From Luscinia megarhynchos (Eukaryota > Chordata > Aves > Passeriformes > Turdidae), in contig CM067566.1 in NCBI GenBank assembly GCA_034336665.1, positions 30,720,330 to 30,784,329 on the forward strand: a stretch of DNA of 64,000 bases, written 5' to 3'. The translations under genes and the position numbers were made by a program. A model generated the notes under the pieces. The model ran no database searches and was not told the DNA's origin. It was given only the letters and a program-made list of their open reading frames with translations. The number at the start of each line of letters is the position of its first letter. The first letter of the stretch is position 1. Below are positions 39,211 through 51,183 of the stretch, piece by piece.

Positions 39211-41500
39211 TTTCATTATGAAGGATGTATCAAGGCATTTAAATTCCTCATGCATTTTACATATGCTTTTGTATGCAAATCCAGCCTTTCCTAGATATTT
39301 CTGGAAAATAAATTTTAGCACTTGAGAGCTGAAAATTCAATGATTTTTAGACCATTCTGTCAAGAGGAGAGTGTACATAGCCCTACATCCCCAGAATGAC
39401 ATCAGATTGGCAGCACCAAAATGCATACCCCAATGCCAAACAAGAAACCTTTGACTATCCATAAGAGATCAAAAGTGACAACAAGAGGATATCTCAGGAA
39501 AACAGGTGAATTCAAAAGCAGTAGTGCTGCTTTTGTCTGCCTGCAGCCACAAGGAATTTGCAGACACACCAGTGAAACTGCACATTTCTTATTTCATGAA
39601 AGACAAATGAATAACATTATTTCTGTAATGCTGTGGAAAGGCTTATTTTTTCAGTAGCACTTCTGAATGAGGAAAGCTGATTTCAGCTGCAACAGGGTGT
39701 ATTTAGGTGCCTCTTTTATTTTTACAATAAGAGAAGCTAGATCTAGATAAAAGTTCTCAGAATTAAAATTAAGTCATTTTTTCATTCAACTATTCAGTTG
39801 GAAAACATAATAAATTGCATAATCATTTTTATATGTAGCTTGTTGGAGGGAACAGAGGAAGAGACAAGTTAAGAAATAACAAGAATTTTCCAATGCTAGG
39901 TAAAAATGTGCTTAAAAAAGAGAGAGTACCTTGAGAACAAATATAAACTTATCAAGTAATATCTTTCAATACCAAATTTAGAAGAAAAAAACATTCTCTT
40001 GGTCCGATGTGTTTTCTTTGGTAGATATTTTCTGTACCTGTGATTCTATTTTCAATATAGAAACTAGCACAAAATGCAAAAAGCAGGCTTGTCTTTTCTC
40101 CTTTCTTTCTTTTCTCCAATTCTTTGTTATTCTCTGTGTCTTACAATAACAGTATTAGTATTAGTATTAGTATTAGTATTAATATTAGTGTAATTTCAAT
40201 GCAATTTTGAAGGTTTGCTCTGTCTTCAGTTTTTCACCTGCAGGTCATGTTAGTGTTGGGGTTTTTTTCACATGTTTTTATTAGTGTAATCTTATATATT
40301 TTAGACTTCTATTTCTACAGAAAATATTTCTTTTTTCTCAGGCCAGAATGCGAGACACTAATTTGCATCCCTTATTTTCAGAACACTAAATAATGGCACT
40401 AGGCACAAAATTATGTCATAATACGAAAACTATTTTTGGCTTATTTAGTACCTAAAATATAATACCATATATTTCACATTGCTACACATTAAGATTAAAT
40501 ATGTGGAGATTTGTAATTATTTGTGCAGATCAACATACGGATCTCTTGACTTTCCTGACTGCTACTCTTTAGTTTACATCACCTAGCCAGGCATGGGATA
40601 AAAAGCCACGGGAGAAGTATATCAATATAGATGATATACACAGTGGATTTATAGAAGATTTGTCCTTATGTGTTCCAGGTCATATGATGAATAAAATTTT
40701 ACAGTGCAGCTGTGCCAAGATACATGGTTGCCATAACCACCTTGAGCATGTAATTTTTCTAGATGTAATCATCTGCCATCAATTACTGCAATACTTCTTT
40801 TTTTCTAAGGGAGTGTACAACAAAAACCCCACAAGAATCAATAGAATATAGTACTTTAATAGAGCTGTCCATACGGTGGTAAACTGTAATGAAGAAAGCC
40901 CTGGACATGTGAAAAACACCACTGATATGATAAGGACTGCTCTAAGAAATGCAAAATTCACTGTTTTTTTTTAATTATAAAGCCTAAAAATTACAGACCA
41001 CCACTTTGGCTGTGCACTGCCCTTTTGTTACAGCTCTTAACGATAGTGTTATACCTGTCTTCACAGTACAGACTCAAGTGAGTGCAGAGCTTTGTTTCTT
41101 ACAGACTGGAAGGGAAATTTACATAGAGAATTACCAATAACAGCCCAAAAAGCAACAGGCCTGCTAGTGCTGGGTGGGCTGGAGGAAGCAGTGAAAGGAT
41201 GTAGTGACAGAGGCACTAACAGAAAATCTGGCTAGCAGGAGCTGCAATACACACACAGACTAGAGGGAATGTTTTGCACACCCCCATTGGGATTGACTCC
41301 AAGGGGGAATATCCTCATGTGTTCCTTGTAAATTTATGCCACAAGTGTTCCTGTTTCCTAGTTCATCTAGTTACTCGTGAGATAACACCAGACTGAAAGT
41401 TAAGAAGTAGCTGAGCTAAGAGACTCAGTAGCAGGCTTACCAACAGACAGTAACTGAAGACAGAAAATAGAAAATGGTGAATGCACACTGCAGAAGATCA
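39211..41500. other. Unique DNA between LTR and CR1
   Basis: No gene recognised. It holds a hexanucleotide array at 40151-40190 (listed) and otherwise AT-rich unique sequence. 41140-41300 is somewhat less AT-rich and unidentified. Confidence 0.55.
40151..40190. repeat. (TATTAG)n hexanucleotide microsatellite
   Basis: About six consecutive tattag units, the last one or two with single substitutions (tattaa). Likely polymorphic. Confidence 0.95.
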
Positions 41501-41915
41501 TTGCATGACAGAATGTCCTGGGTTGGAAGGGACCTAAAAGATCTTCTACTTTCAACCCATTCTGCCAAGAGCAGGGACACCTGCACTCCATCTCAAAGAA
41601 AACATTTTTTTTTGTAATATCTAATCTAAACCTGAGAAAAGCCCCCCCAAATTCCCCCTTATCCTGTCTCTACACAGTCTTTCAAAAATTCCCTCTCCAG
41701 CTTTCTTGTAGCTCCCTTCAGGTATTGGAAGGCCACAATTCAGTCTCACTAAAATCTTCTCTTCTCCAGGCTGAACAATCCCAGTGCTCTTAACTTTTCC
41801 TCACAGGAGAGGTGCTCCATCCCTCTCATCACTTTGGTGGTCCTCCCCTAGACTCAGTCCAGCAGGTCCTTGTCAGCACCCCAGAGCTGAATGTATTCCA
41901 AGTGGGGATCTTACA
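41501..41915 (-). mobile_element. CR1 LINE, 5'-truncated
   Basis: Inverted CR1 3' region on the plus strand: gggttggaagggacct, gagcagggacacctgcactc, taatatctaatctaaacctg, cagctttcttgtagctccc, tcttctccaggctgaacaa, aggagaggtgctccatccct and ccagagctgaatg blocks in the expected order. A deletion removes the part between the 3' UTR and the taatatctaatctaaac block, with a T run inserted near 41607-41615. No intact frame remains. It ends near the ggtggggtc-type block. Confidence 0.93.
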
Positions 41916-44900
41916 ATCACATATATAAATGACTTAGTGGAAAATAAAGGCTTGCACAAATCCCTATAGAGTAAGGAAAAGGATGACATTTTAATAACAC
42001 TGGTGTTTTACCATGTGAGAAAAAAAATTGTGTCTTTATTAATACAATGAAAAAAATTCATAATATTGAAGTTTCAAAGAGAGGGATCAAATGAAGTGGG
42101 TTCTAATTTTCTAAGTGGCCAGCAAATTCCCTATTCTTTGTTGATTTTTATGCTAAGTTCACTTAGCACCAACAGGCTGCCTGGAAAGATATGCCTTAGA
42201 ACCCACAACTAGGATGTGGCAGGGACCCACGAGAAGTTTTGACTGTAAAACTGGATACAAACATTAAAATGACCTGACTCTTCAGAATTGTATCTATATC
42301 AGAATCAGTATTCATTAGGACTTCACTCTTATGAGTTTATCATAATTTTGTTATAAATATTTCAGTTATAAAACTGAAGTTATTACTCTTTATTTGGGTG
42401 CAATTGACTAAGTATGATATATATTATTCTCAGAAAATTTTTCCTCTGCTTGTAAAAGTTACTTTGTCTAACTTAATCTTTTGTGTTCTCTTGAAAGACT
42501 GCTTACTGGACAGAGCATTTTCTGAGACTTGCCTCACCTCATGGGAGCAAGGGAACACTTTGCCTCCATGCTCTGGCCAGCTCAAGATCCTCTTGCAAAG
42601 GGACTTGATCCACTCAGATATTTTCAGCAATGTATACTGGGCATGAAATACTCATACACTCTGATTAAATTAGCTGTAATTCCTGTAGTTAACATAGTTT
42701 TCTAGGTAGTTTTCTTAGCTAATTTTCTTCCCTTCTGAAACATAATACTTGCAGATTTGGGTACATATTTCACTGGTTATCTGGGAGTAGAAAGGAATCA
42801 GCTGCTTGCACTACAAAATTGCCATGGATTTACAAATACTCTTTTTACTGAAAAATGTGTCTCCTTGCTCAGTAATTTTCTTTATTAATAGAAATTAGAC
42901 AATTGCTGCATGTAGTCACTCTCCCACACACTGTCTGCAAATAACCATTGTGGCAACCCTGCTTCCATCTTCAATCATTGGCTTTCAAGGCTCCAGGGAG
43001 CTGCAAAAATATTTTCTCTGTCTTGAAATGTAGGAATGGGATGGGGGTTTTCATGTACACAAATAGAGCCATACAAATTGTCAATGAGTCCCTGGCATGA
43101 GCATTGCAGGGAGAAGCAGCAGTACTCAGCAGCACGTGCAGGTACCTCTGGCTTGACAGCAAATCATAAGTTATTTGAGACTTTTACTCCAGCTTAGGGT
43201 GAGAGATATAGTGACCAGAGCTAAAGGTGGTCTTGTGTCAGGGGTTCCAACATGGGAATCACACTGCTTTTCCAATCCCTGATATCAAACATCTGTCACA
43301 GAGATGTTTTGCCAGATTCAATTCTAGTATCAAGTAACTTGATAGAGTCACCCCATCAGCCTCCTTTTCTCCCTCATTTCACTGATATAGTTGTACAGTC
43401 ATTCATCATTCATAAATAGAAGCAACAAAACCTTTATACAAATGTCTGTTTAGCAACCTTGAGGCTAAAAATGTAAGGAAAAGATACACCTTCAAATCAT
43501 ATTGTTTAGATACCTGAGAACTAGTGGCTGTTACAGGATGTTTTCTGGAATTTGTATGGGATAATGACTAGAAGGCCTATGCTTGTGAGCAATTAGTAAA
43601 GAGGAAAAAAATGAAGGAGTAGCTGATAAATAGTGTTTAAGAACTGGCTGGTTTTCTAAACTCAGGTCCCAAGGAAGATCATTAGAAAACATGTAGGATA
43701 TCAGAAGTTCAAACTCTGGCTAAAAGTCAGTAATCTCCAATTAACAAGCAGTATGAGATCTGTTGCAACATTTGGAATGCCAGAGGCTATAGACTATCCA
43801 AGCTTGAAGAAATTATTGAACCATGTTTGATTATAACATAAATTAAAATAGGTAGCCTTCAAGAGAAGAGATAGCAATTTGTTATGATCTCCTATCCTTC
43901 CTTTACACAATGTCATATAAATGCACCTTTTCTATCACTGATGGAGAGGCATTGATTATGGGTGCTGACTCTCTATGCTAATCTGTACTTTTTGTTTTAC
44001 ATCATAATATGTATAACTTTTCACAACCAACTGAATACTATACTATTTGCAAGGAACACTACTCTGAAACTTCATCTCTAGAAACTTAATTATTCTAAAC
44101 AATCAGAAGGCAAATAGCCCTCCCTTACTAAACTTGCATTCTGCAAGATACAAGCTTATCCTCCAACACTTTTTCCTTCCAAATTTGAATTATCATGAAG
44201 TAAGTGTGCATTCACAATCAAAATAATCCTCTATTGACAGGGCAAAAAACCCGAGAGAAATTTAGCTCATTACTTTTGAGAGAGACTTTATAGATTTGTT
44301 TATCATAAAATCCTTAAATCTTTCTGTAGAAGAGAAATCTTTCTATAGAAGACACAGAATGACCCCATATCACAAGTGAATATTGTTAGTATCATCAATT
44401 TTTAAAAATCATTCATTATATTCTTATTTTCATTCAGAAAAATAATGTTATATTATTTATGTAAAGCATAAATAAAAAATAAATTATGTAAAAGAGTATT
44501 TATGTGGGGGTGGTGATCAAAGTTTTCACCACATTATGAATTAAAAATTGAGACTACACATAAAGTGACTCAACATGCAAAGCAAAGGGAGGCCAAGATG
44601 ACAGCACCACAAGCAAAATTCAAGAAACGATACTTGATGATGTTCTTCTGGAGCCTGTATAAATTATTTTGGTTCTCTATCCCTGTATTTGTATAACTCA
44701 GAAGCAACCATGGAGAAATTGAGTTGTGGTGATTTCAATGGGGTTAGAATGAGCCCCCAGAAAACATAATATGAACAAGTTTACAACATGACTCTTCTGT
44801 GGTGGCACAGGTTGGCTATTGTTCTCTGACCTTACTCAGCTTTCACTTTTAGCTTGTATTTCAAGTTAAAAAGAGGGCTTTTGTTTCAGCTCTTCTTTAG

Positions 44901-46794
44901 AACCCTGCTTAAACTTTGCTTTAGTAATATCTTTAAGATATTTGAGAACAAAACTGCAGAAAGTCTAAGCAGGATTAAAAACAGTTGGGGTTGTATGGTA
45001 TGCCAATATTCAGACTAGAGTTTGGCAACATTACTTAATCTTTCAAATACATTATTTCTGTTCAGTAAGATGAGATATGCAAGAATAGAAAAATTTCTGG
45101 TTTTACAGATATTATTTTCCATTGTTAATGTGAACACACATCAGTTATCGTCTGAAGAGGTTAATGTCTGTGTCAGTGTTGAGAGGTTGGTTGTGCAGAA
45201 CAAGCTGATAAAATAGGATTTCTTTTGTATTTTTGAGTGCTTGAAAGCCCAGAGAGACTAAATCTGCATCTGAACTAGCGACTAGATTATAGGGTACTTG
45301 GGTTTCTTGTTAAGAAAGTTGAACTTTTTAATGTAAAATTTTGGAGTTGATGAGGAGTCAACAGTAGCGTTCAGTAGAAATGTAGAAAATAAGGAGTTTT
45401 ATTATGCTGCTCTCAAATACTGTCAAATAAAATGCAAGGGAGGGAGAGGGAGAAGTTCTACTTGGAAAAGACTGGTAACCTTAGTACTATTATTTGCTAA
45501 GTAAAATTGCTCTCAATAAACCAAAACTCATGTAACAAACACACATCATTGACCTACAGCTGGAGAGAAAGAAGGATATGAAAGACATTAACTTGCTTTG
45601 TGTTCTGAAATGTAATTTCTTCCATCTAGAACAAACAGAGAAAGAAAAGAAGAAGCTTTCTCTGCCACTGTCAAGTTGTGGCAAGGAATTCAAGGAATGA
45701 ACTAATCTTGTAATCCATCTCAATGTGACACGTTTCTTAGGGAAAAATAATTCACACACCTAACTCTTCCCAACTAAACAAACAATCCCAAAACAAAACA
45801 AAAACCAACCCCCTGCAGACCTCACTTTTCTCAGAACTCCACTGATTTTTCATTGGTTTACCATGTGATGAAGTAGGCATTAAGTCAACATGTTACAAAT
45901 ATGTGTCTGAGTTTTTAAAACCAAGGTAAAGCAAGCCAACAAATAATCCTTAATAGTCTGTATAGTCATCTAGACTTAACATGTCTACAGTTGTCAGAGT
46001 TTATGGGTGGATTTAGTATTCACTCAGATGTAATCACCTCAGTTTAAATTCTCATGTTTTTAGACATATTGTTGAATCTAGACAAAGATTTCTTGCTAAA
46101 ATAAATTATGAGTGGCATCTTACTGAATACCTTTGAGTCTCAGATGGTCAAAAAGAAATTGTTTTACTACAACTCAAATTTTTTCTACTTATTCCCTCAT
46201 CTTCACCCCCAGTTAATTAATGCTTTACCACAAGCCACGCTTTTCTTTCCATTTCTCTGAGGAGTGCATACAGTGCTTCTGGGAGAAAAAAAAAGATTTA
46301 AACAAAACAGTGCAGTTCCTGAATGAGAGAACAATCTTTAAAAGCACCTCTCTGAGCCTTTAGTCTCTGATCTGAACATTTTGACAGAAACTACCCTGTG
46401 TGGAAAGAAGACACTGGGTTTCTTTGAATGTTGTTGTTTCTTGTAAGAACCATGGAGAACTTGGCACCAAGTTCCTGCAGTGTAGATGTAATGGTTCTCA
46501 CTTCTACCAAGTTAATTATTTTGGCAGCAATATACCATCTAAGCTCAGATTCTGCTACCAGGTAATTACCACCTTATAATTAACTATCTCTTCAAAATGG
46601 TTTAGTCTCAGGATTTGCATAATTTGAAATTGAATTCACAACACTGAAATAAGTCATTTTCCAAAAACCTTACAGTCAAAGAACTTGTACATCTGAAGTT
46701 GAAATTAAAGTTAAGAATGCATCTCCATGAGCTCATCTTTCAGCTGGTTTCTGGATCCTGACCAGCGCTGCTGCTTACACATTTTCATAGAATC
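41916..46794. other. Unique AT-rich non-coding DNA
   Basis: No gene or transposon recognised. It includes an imperfect 19-bp tandem duplication at 44316-44353 (aaatctttctgtagaagag and one more copy with two changes). Frames such as 42398-42646 and 45490-45759 lack recognisable content. Confidence 0.55.
44316..44353. repeat. 19-bp tandem duplication
   Basis: Two adjacent copies of a 19-bp unit that differ at two positions. A small replication-slippage duplication in otherwise unique sequence. Confidence 0.85.
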
Positions 46795-47252
46795 ATAAAC
46801 TGATTGGAGTTGGAAGAGACCTTAAAGTTCATCTATTTTCAACCTTGTTGCTATGGGCAGGGTCATCTTCCACTGCCATGTTGCTCAGAGCCCCAGCCAA
46901 CCTGCTCTTGAACCCTCCCAGGGACAGGGCATCCACAGCTTCTCTTGGAAACCTGTTCAAGTGCCTCACCACCCTCACAGTAAAGATTTCTTTCCTAATA
47001 TCTAATCTAGACCTACTCTCTCAGTTTGAAGCTGTTCCTCCTTATTCTGTCACTGCACACTCTTTTTAAAAGTCTCTCTCTATCTTGTTGGCTCCCTTCA
47101 GGTGCAGGAGAGCTGCAATCAGGTCTCATCAAAACCTTCTCCTCTCCAGGCTGAACAGTCCCAATTCTCTCACCCTCTCTTTGTAGGAGATGTGCTTCAT
47201 CCCTCTAATCATCTTGGTGTCCTCCTCTGGACTTAGTACAACAGGTCCTTGA
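46795..47252 (-). mobile_element. CR1 LINE, 5'-truncated, with terminal octamer
   Basis: The plus strand begins tcatagaatcataaactg, the inverted CR1 terminal octamer pair. It then runs through the 3' UTR (gttggaagagaccttaaag), atgggcagggtcatcttcc, gggacaggggcatcc-like, gtgcctcaccaccctcacag, aatatctaatctagacctac, cttctcctctccaggctgaa and ctaatcatcttggtgtcctc blocks. Colinearity with the CR1 3' end is good, with small indels. The 5' truncation falls within ORF2. No protein-coding capacity remains. Confidence 0.95.
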
Positions 47253-50200
47253 CCCCTAATAGAGCCAAAACAACTGAGAGAAGAGTCTTAACAAACATGC
47301 CTCCCCTCAGCATCTGACAGGGAAAGGTTAACCTTTCTTTTATGGCACACAACACAATTTTGCAGATCCCTGTCTCAGATTCTGTGCTCTGCCTTGTCAT
47401 TCTACTTGTGACTACGGATTACACTAAGCAGCAGAGCACCTACAAATGAGCTATGCAGCACCAAACACTGCAGCATTCAGGTTGTATCTGACTTGCTTTG
47501 CAGATCTTTCAACTGCTCCAAAAAGTTGTTTTTCCTTGCTGGAGCACCGTAGCAATAGAAAGATTACTCCTTGCTTGGTTTTCAGCCAATACAGAATTAC
47601 AACAAATATGACCAAACGTGCAAAACTGCTACAAATTCACTGTTTTCATGCACAGCATGTGGAGCTGGCCTCAGGCAGTCTGGCAAATGTGGCCTTGTTC
47701 AACAGTCAGTACGTGTCTAAAGGCTGGCTCATGGTCCTCAGTTCAGCTCCTGGAAAGGCTTCTTCTCAAGGGTGAGGTGGTAAAGAAAAGGGTAAGAAGA
47801 AAGGAGGCAGATTCATCTACACATGGAGACTCTAAAACTTATGAAGACATCAGAACTAGCTGTAGTTTCTGACTGAAAAGGTGTGTAGAAATAATGCCAC
47901 TGACAGGAGTAAAAAGACTGATCACTAGCCCTACCACTTGAGAATAATCTGGGGCATGGGATCCTGTCACATCTTTTAATTCTGCAAACAAGGAGCACAC
48001 ATCTGGGATTCTACTGCTCTTGAAACTGAAACTGTGTTCAGAGTACCATGACCCCCACATGCTAGGGAGGATCACTTCATCTAGATGCCTAACTTAGCAC
48101 CAGGAATGCTAGAAAAACTTAGTATGAGTACCATCTTTATCTTCTCTTCATATCTGATGTCCAGATACAAACATTTTAGTTAATTAATTAACTTTTTTTT
48201 TTAAATCAGATGCCCTACTTCGGCACGTACTTTGGAAAAACTCCTCATTGAAAGAAACCATAGCATACAACAATTTCTCTATCTGCCTGCTCTCTATTTT
48301 CAACTAGGCAGAAAACATCTTTCACAATGCCTGAGTAAAGTCTAATACAGGTCATATCTAGCAGACACGATAAGAAAAAAGAGATCTTGATTCATTGAAG
48401 CATCAATATTTTCAACTATACTAAAGGCTGAAATAGGATTTGAGGCAAAGGACAGCATTTCCCACAGCTGGATGCTTTGAAAATTTATCTGTGAATTTTT
48501 CTTCCAACTGCTAGTAGTAAAGACCAAGTTCTCAGGTTATATAAGCACACTTTCACCTATATTATTCCTTATTCAGTCCTTCTAAATGGAAAAGATTGCT
48601 TATCAGCGTGCATGAGTTTTCCTATGTAAAAACCATTAGGCAATAGCTCCAGCAGTTATTATTCACACGAGCTGTGGTGTTTCACTGCTGATTTAAATTA
48701 GTTGTGGATATGCTTCATCCTGTTTCTTACTCTATCTATGCATAAATCCCAAAGCACACATATTATCTATTCCACTGAGCCTATCAAAGTCGGAGACTTC
48801 AAATGATGCAGAAAAAAAAATCTTCAAACAGAGAAGGTAACAGTCTGCTGAACTTCTGCAAAGGAGTTTCAGACAGTAGAAGAGTGCATTTGGGGAGAAA
48901 AAAAAAACTAGATGCTAAGAATACCAAATTTAACTTTGATCTCTTTCATATCAAAGAGCACACATATTTTAATTAGATCTCAGGCTCAAAAAATATTATT
49001 GAGCTGCTAGACAAAATTAGAAACATTTAGTGTTATCTTTGAGGAACTTGGGGATTTCCACACTGGCAGAAGAGCATTAATTACAGTAAGTAGTGCACCA
49101 TAGCTAATTATAGTTTTGAAAAATTTGCAATGTGCTTAGTGTTCATGCCTTTCACCAGATTGAGAGCACAAGAACAAATTCTCATTTACTGACAAAACAA
49201 ATCATGGCATGACCATTAGCTTTGTAGGTTTTCTTATGCTGCAGAATACAGCTGCAGAGTAAACATATATTTATATAAGTAGGTTTTGCAGTCCTTGAGT
49301 TTAGGTAGGAGAGGAAAAGTTTGTATAGAGATGTTTTATCTTTTATGAGATTAGCTGAAACAGCTAATAAGAAGTCAGACATACTATGAGACCCAACTAC
49401 CTTGATCACTGTACTGAGCCCTTGTCACATACTACTATTAGGCATAAACTTCAGTCCACATAAAGTTCATACATCTGTTGGATAAGACTGCTTCCAATAG
49501 CCCTAGAGGGTAAACAAATTCATGCATTCAGCATATTAGGCACAGGGTAGTGAGAAGCCATTTGGGGAAACCTCTAGCCAGCCTTCAAACCATATCATAT
49601 CTCAAATAGTGTTCATATTGTCTTAAAAATAATCTAGATGTTTGACAAGAACATTCTGTTGGAAAGCTGCTTCAAATCTTCGTTTGTACATTTTTTCAGT
49701 TGTTCTATTATAATTAATAATAGCCAGCCCATACCAATATGCTTCCACACAGTCGTGATAGGGGTTTGTTTTTTGGGTTTTTTTTTACTAGTTAAATACC
49801 TCTCCCTTCTCCTTTGCACCCACACAGTGAGGACTTAGAGAATCTCTTCCAGCTTCATTTTGTTGAACTGAGAAAGTCAAGCTCTTGTAGTTCCCATTTG
49901 TATGAAATACTCCCCTTGTAACCTGATTACCTTAAAATGTCTTCAGGTGAGAACCCATTCTGAGTTTTTCTTCAAGTCTTTCTTCAAGTCAGCAGAACAG
50001 TATTATCCAGAGAATTTCATAATCTATTCCCCATCCTGCTACAGTTACACTAATACCCTGTTACTACAAGCAGATCAGATCCCAATCCCCAAAATTCATT
50101 TAGTAATTTAGCCCAGAACAATAACATTTCTGCCTGACCCACTGTTGCTTCAAGTTTGCCCATTCCCTCATCTTTCTAACTTTATTAGTTCTTGAATGAA

Positions 50201-50732
50201 CCTGTCCCATACTTATCAAGTTTCCCTCGGTAATGCATAAGAAACTCTATTTATTTTTAAAGAAAATCAGTTATTTATGCTTGATACAAGTTAGCCTCCT
50301 TAATCCCTTTTTTTTTCATTGAATCCCATCTTATTTTGTTTGTTTCTGTGTAGCTCAAATTTTTCATCACATTATAAACTGTTAAAAAAAATGGGAATCA
50401 AAGCAATGAGCTTTTTGTTGTTTGTGTGGGGTTTTATTCCCTTAAATATAAGCTGTATTCTGAGGGTTCCCAAAACTCTAAATTACCTCTCTCCTTAGCT
50501 GAAATTGCCTGTTCCTTTGTTTTTCTTACCAGTGATACCAACACAAATTACAGGTGCACTTAAAAATTCTAAGTTAATAATAAGTTATAACCAGTTTTAG
50601 CTACTTAACATCCCTTAAAAGTTACACAGCTGTCAGTCCTATCCTGTTTTCAGAGCAGAATTAATTTCTTCACAGTAGTTGTTACACTGCAATGTTTGGG
50701 ATTCAGAATGAGAATAGTGTTGATAAGACCAA
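47253..50732. other. Unique AT-rich non-coding DNA
   Basis: No gene or transposon recognised. It contains a 16-bp palindrome agttaattaattaact at 48178-48193 and a short duplication of tttcttcaagtc near 49967-49990. A 109-codon frame at 47446-47775 overlaps an 84-codon frame on the same strand and has no recognisable domain. Confidence 0.55.
50727..50732. repeat. Left target-site duplication of solo LTR
   Basis: gaccaa immediately before the TG end of the LTR, paired with gtccaa at 51178-51183; 5 of 6 bases agree. Confidence 0.6.
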
Positions 50733-51177
50733 TGTTCTGGTTTTTTGCTAAGCCATGTTAATTCCAAGTGTCATGCTCTGCCAGTGAAGAAGTACTCAAA
50801 GGAAACTGGGAGGGAAGCATGGCTGGGACAGATGACCTGAGCTGACCAAAAGGATACTCCACACCATGGAACATCCTGCCCAGTATGTAAATTGGGGGGA
50901 GTTACCCAGAAGGGGGGTCGATCTGGGTTCAGGAAGAGGGTCTGGCATCACTCAGTCAGTGGTAAGCAACTGCATGGTGTACCACTTCATTTTCCCTTTC
51001 CATTTACATCAACATTATAATTTACCATTATTGCTGTATTTTAATTCATTTTCATTTATTATATATCTCAACATACAAATTTTACTTTAATTCTCCCCTC
51101 CGTTCCACTAGTGCAGATGTAGAGAAAAGGGATGGAGTGAGGGAGGCTTTATTTGAAGCTGGCCTCAAACCACAACA
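50733..51177 (+). mobile_element. Solo ERV LTR with target-site duplication
   Basis: A 445-bp element with TGTT...AACA ends, matching a common songbird LTR type by its landmarks: tgctctgccagtgaagaag near the start, acagatgacctgagctgacc, a TATA-like cagtatgtaaattgggg at about 50880-50897, a gtaagcaactgcatggtg block, and an A/T-rich part with ttttactttaattctccc before the 3' end. It is flanked by gaccaa (50727-50732) and gtccaa (51178-51183), a 6-bp duplication with one difference. Six-base duplications are typical of class II (ERVK-like) elements, so I favour that class. No internal retroviral genes are present, so it arose by LTR-LTR recombination. Strand follows the position of the TATA-like box. 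Confidence 0.8.
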
Positions 51178-51183
51178 GTCCAA
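51178..51183. repeat. Right target-site duplication of solo LTR
   Basis: gtccaa immediately after the CA end of the LTR, paired with gaccaa at 50727-50732. Confidence 0.6.

Noticed and set aside
48178..48193. 16-bp palindrome agttaattaattaact
   Set aside because: Largely a TTAA/AATT low-complexity run; such palindromes are expected in AT-rich DNA.
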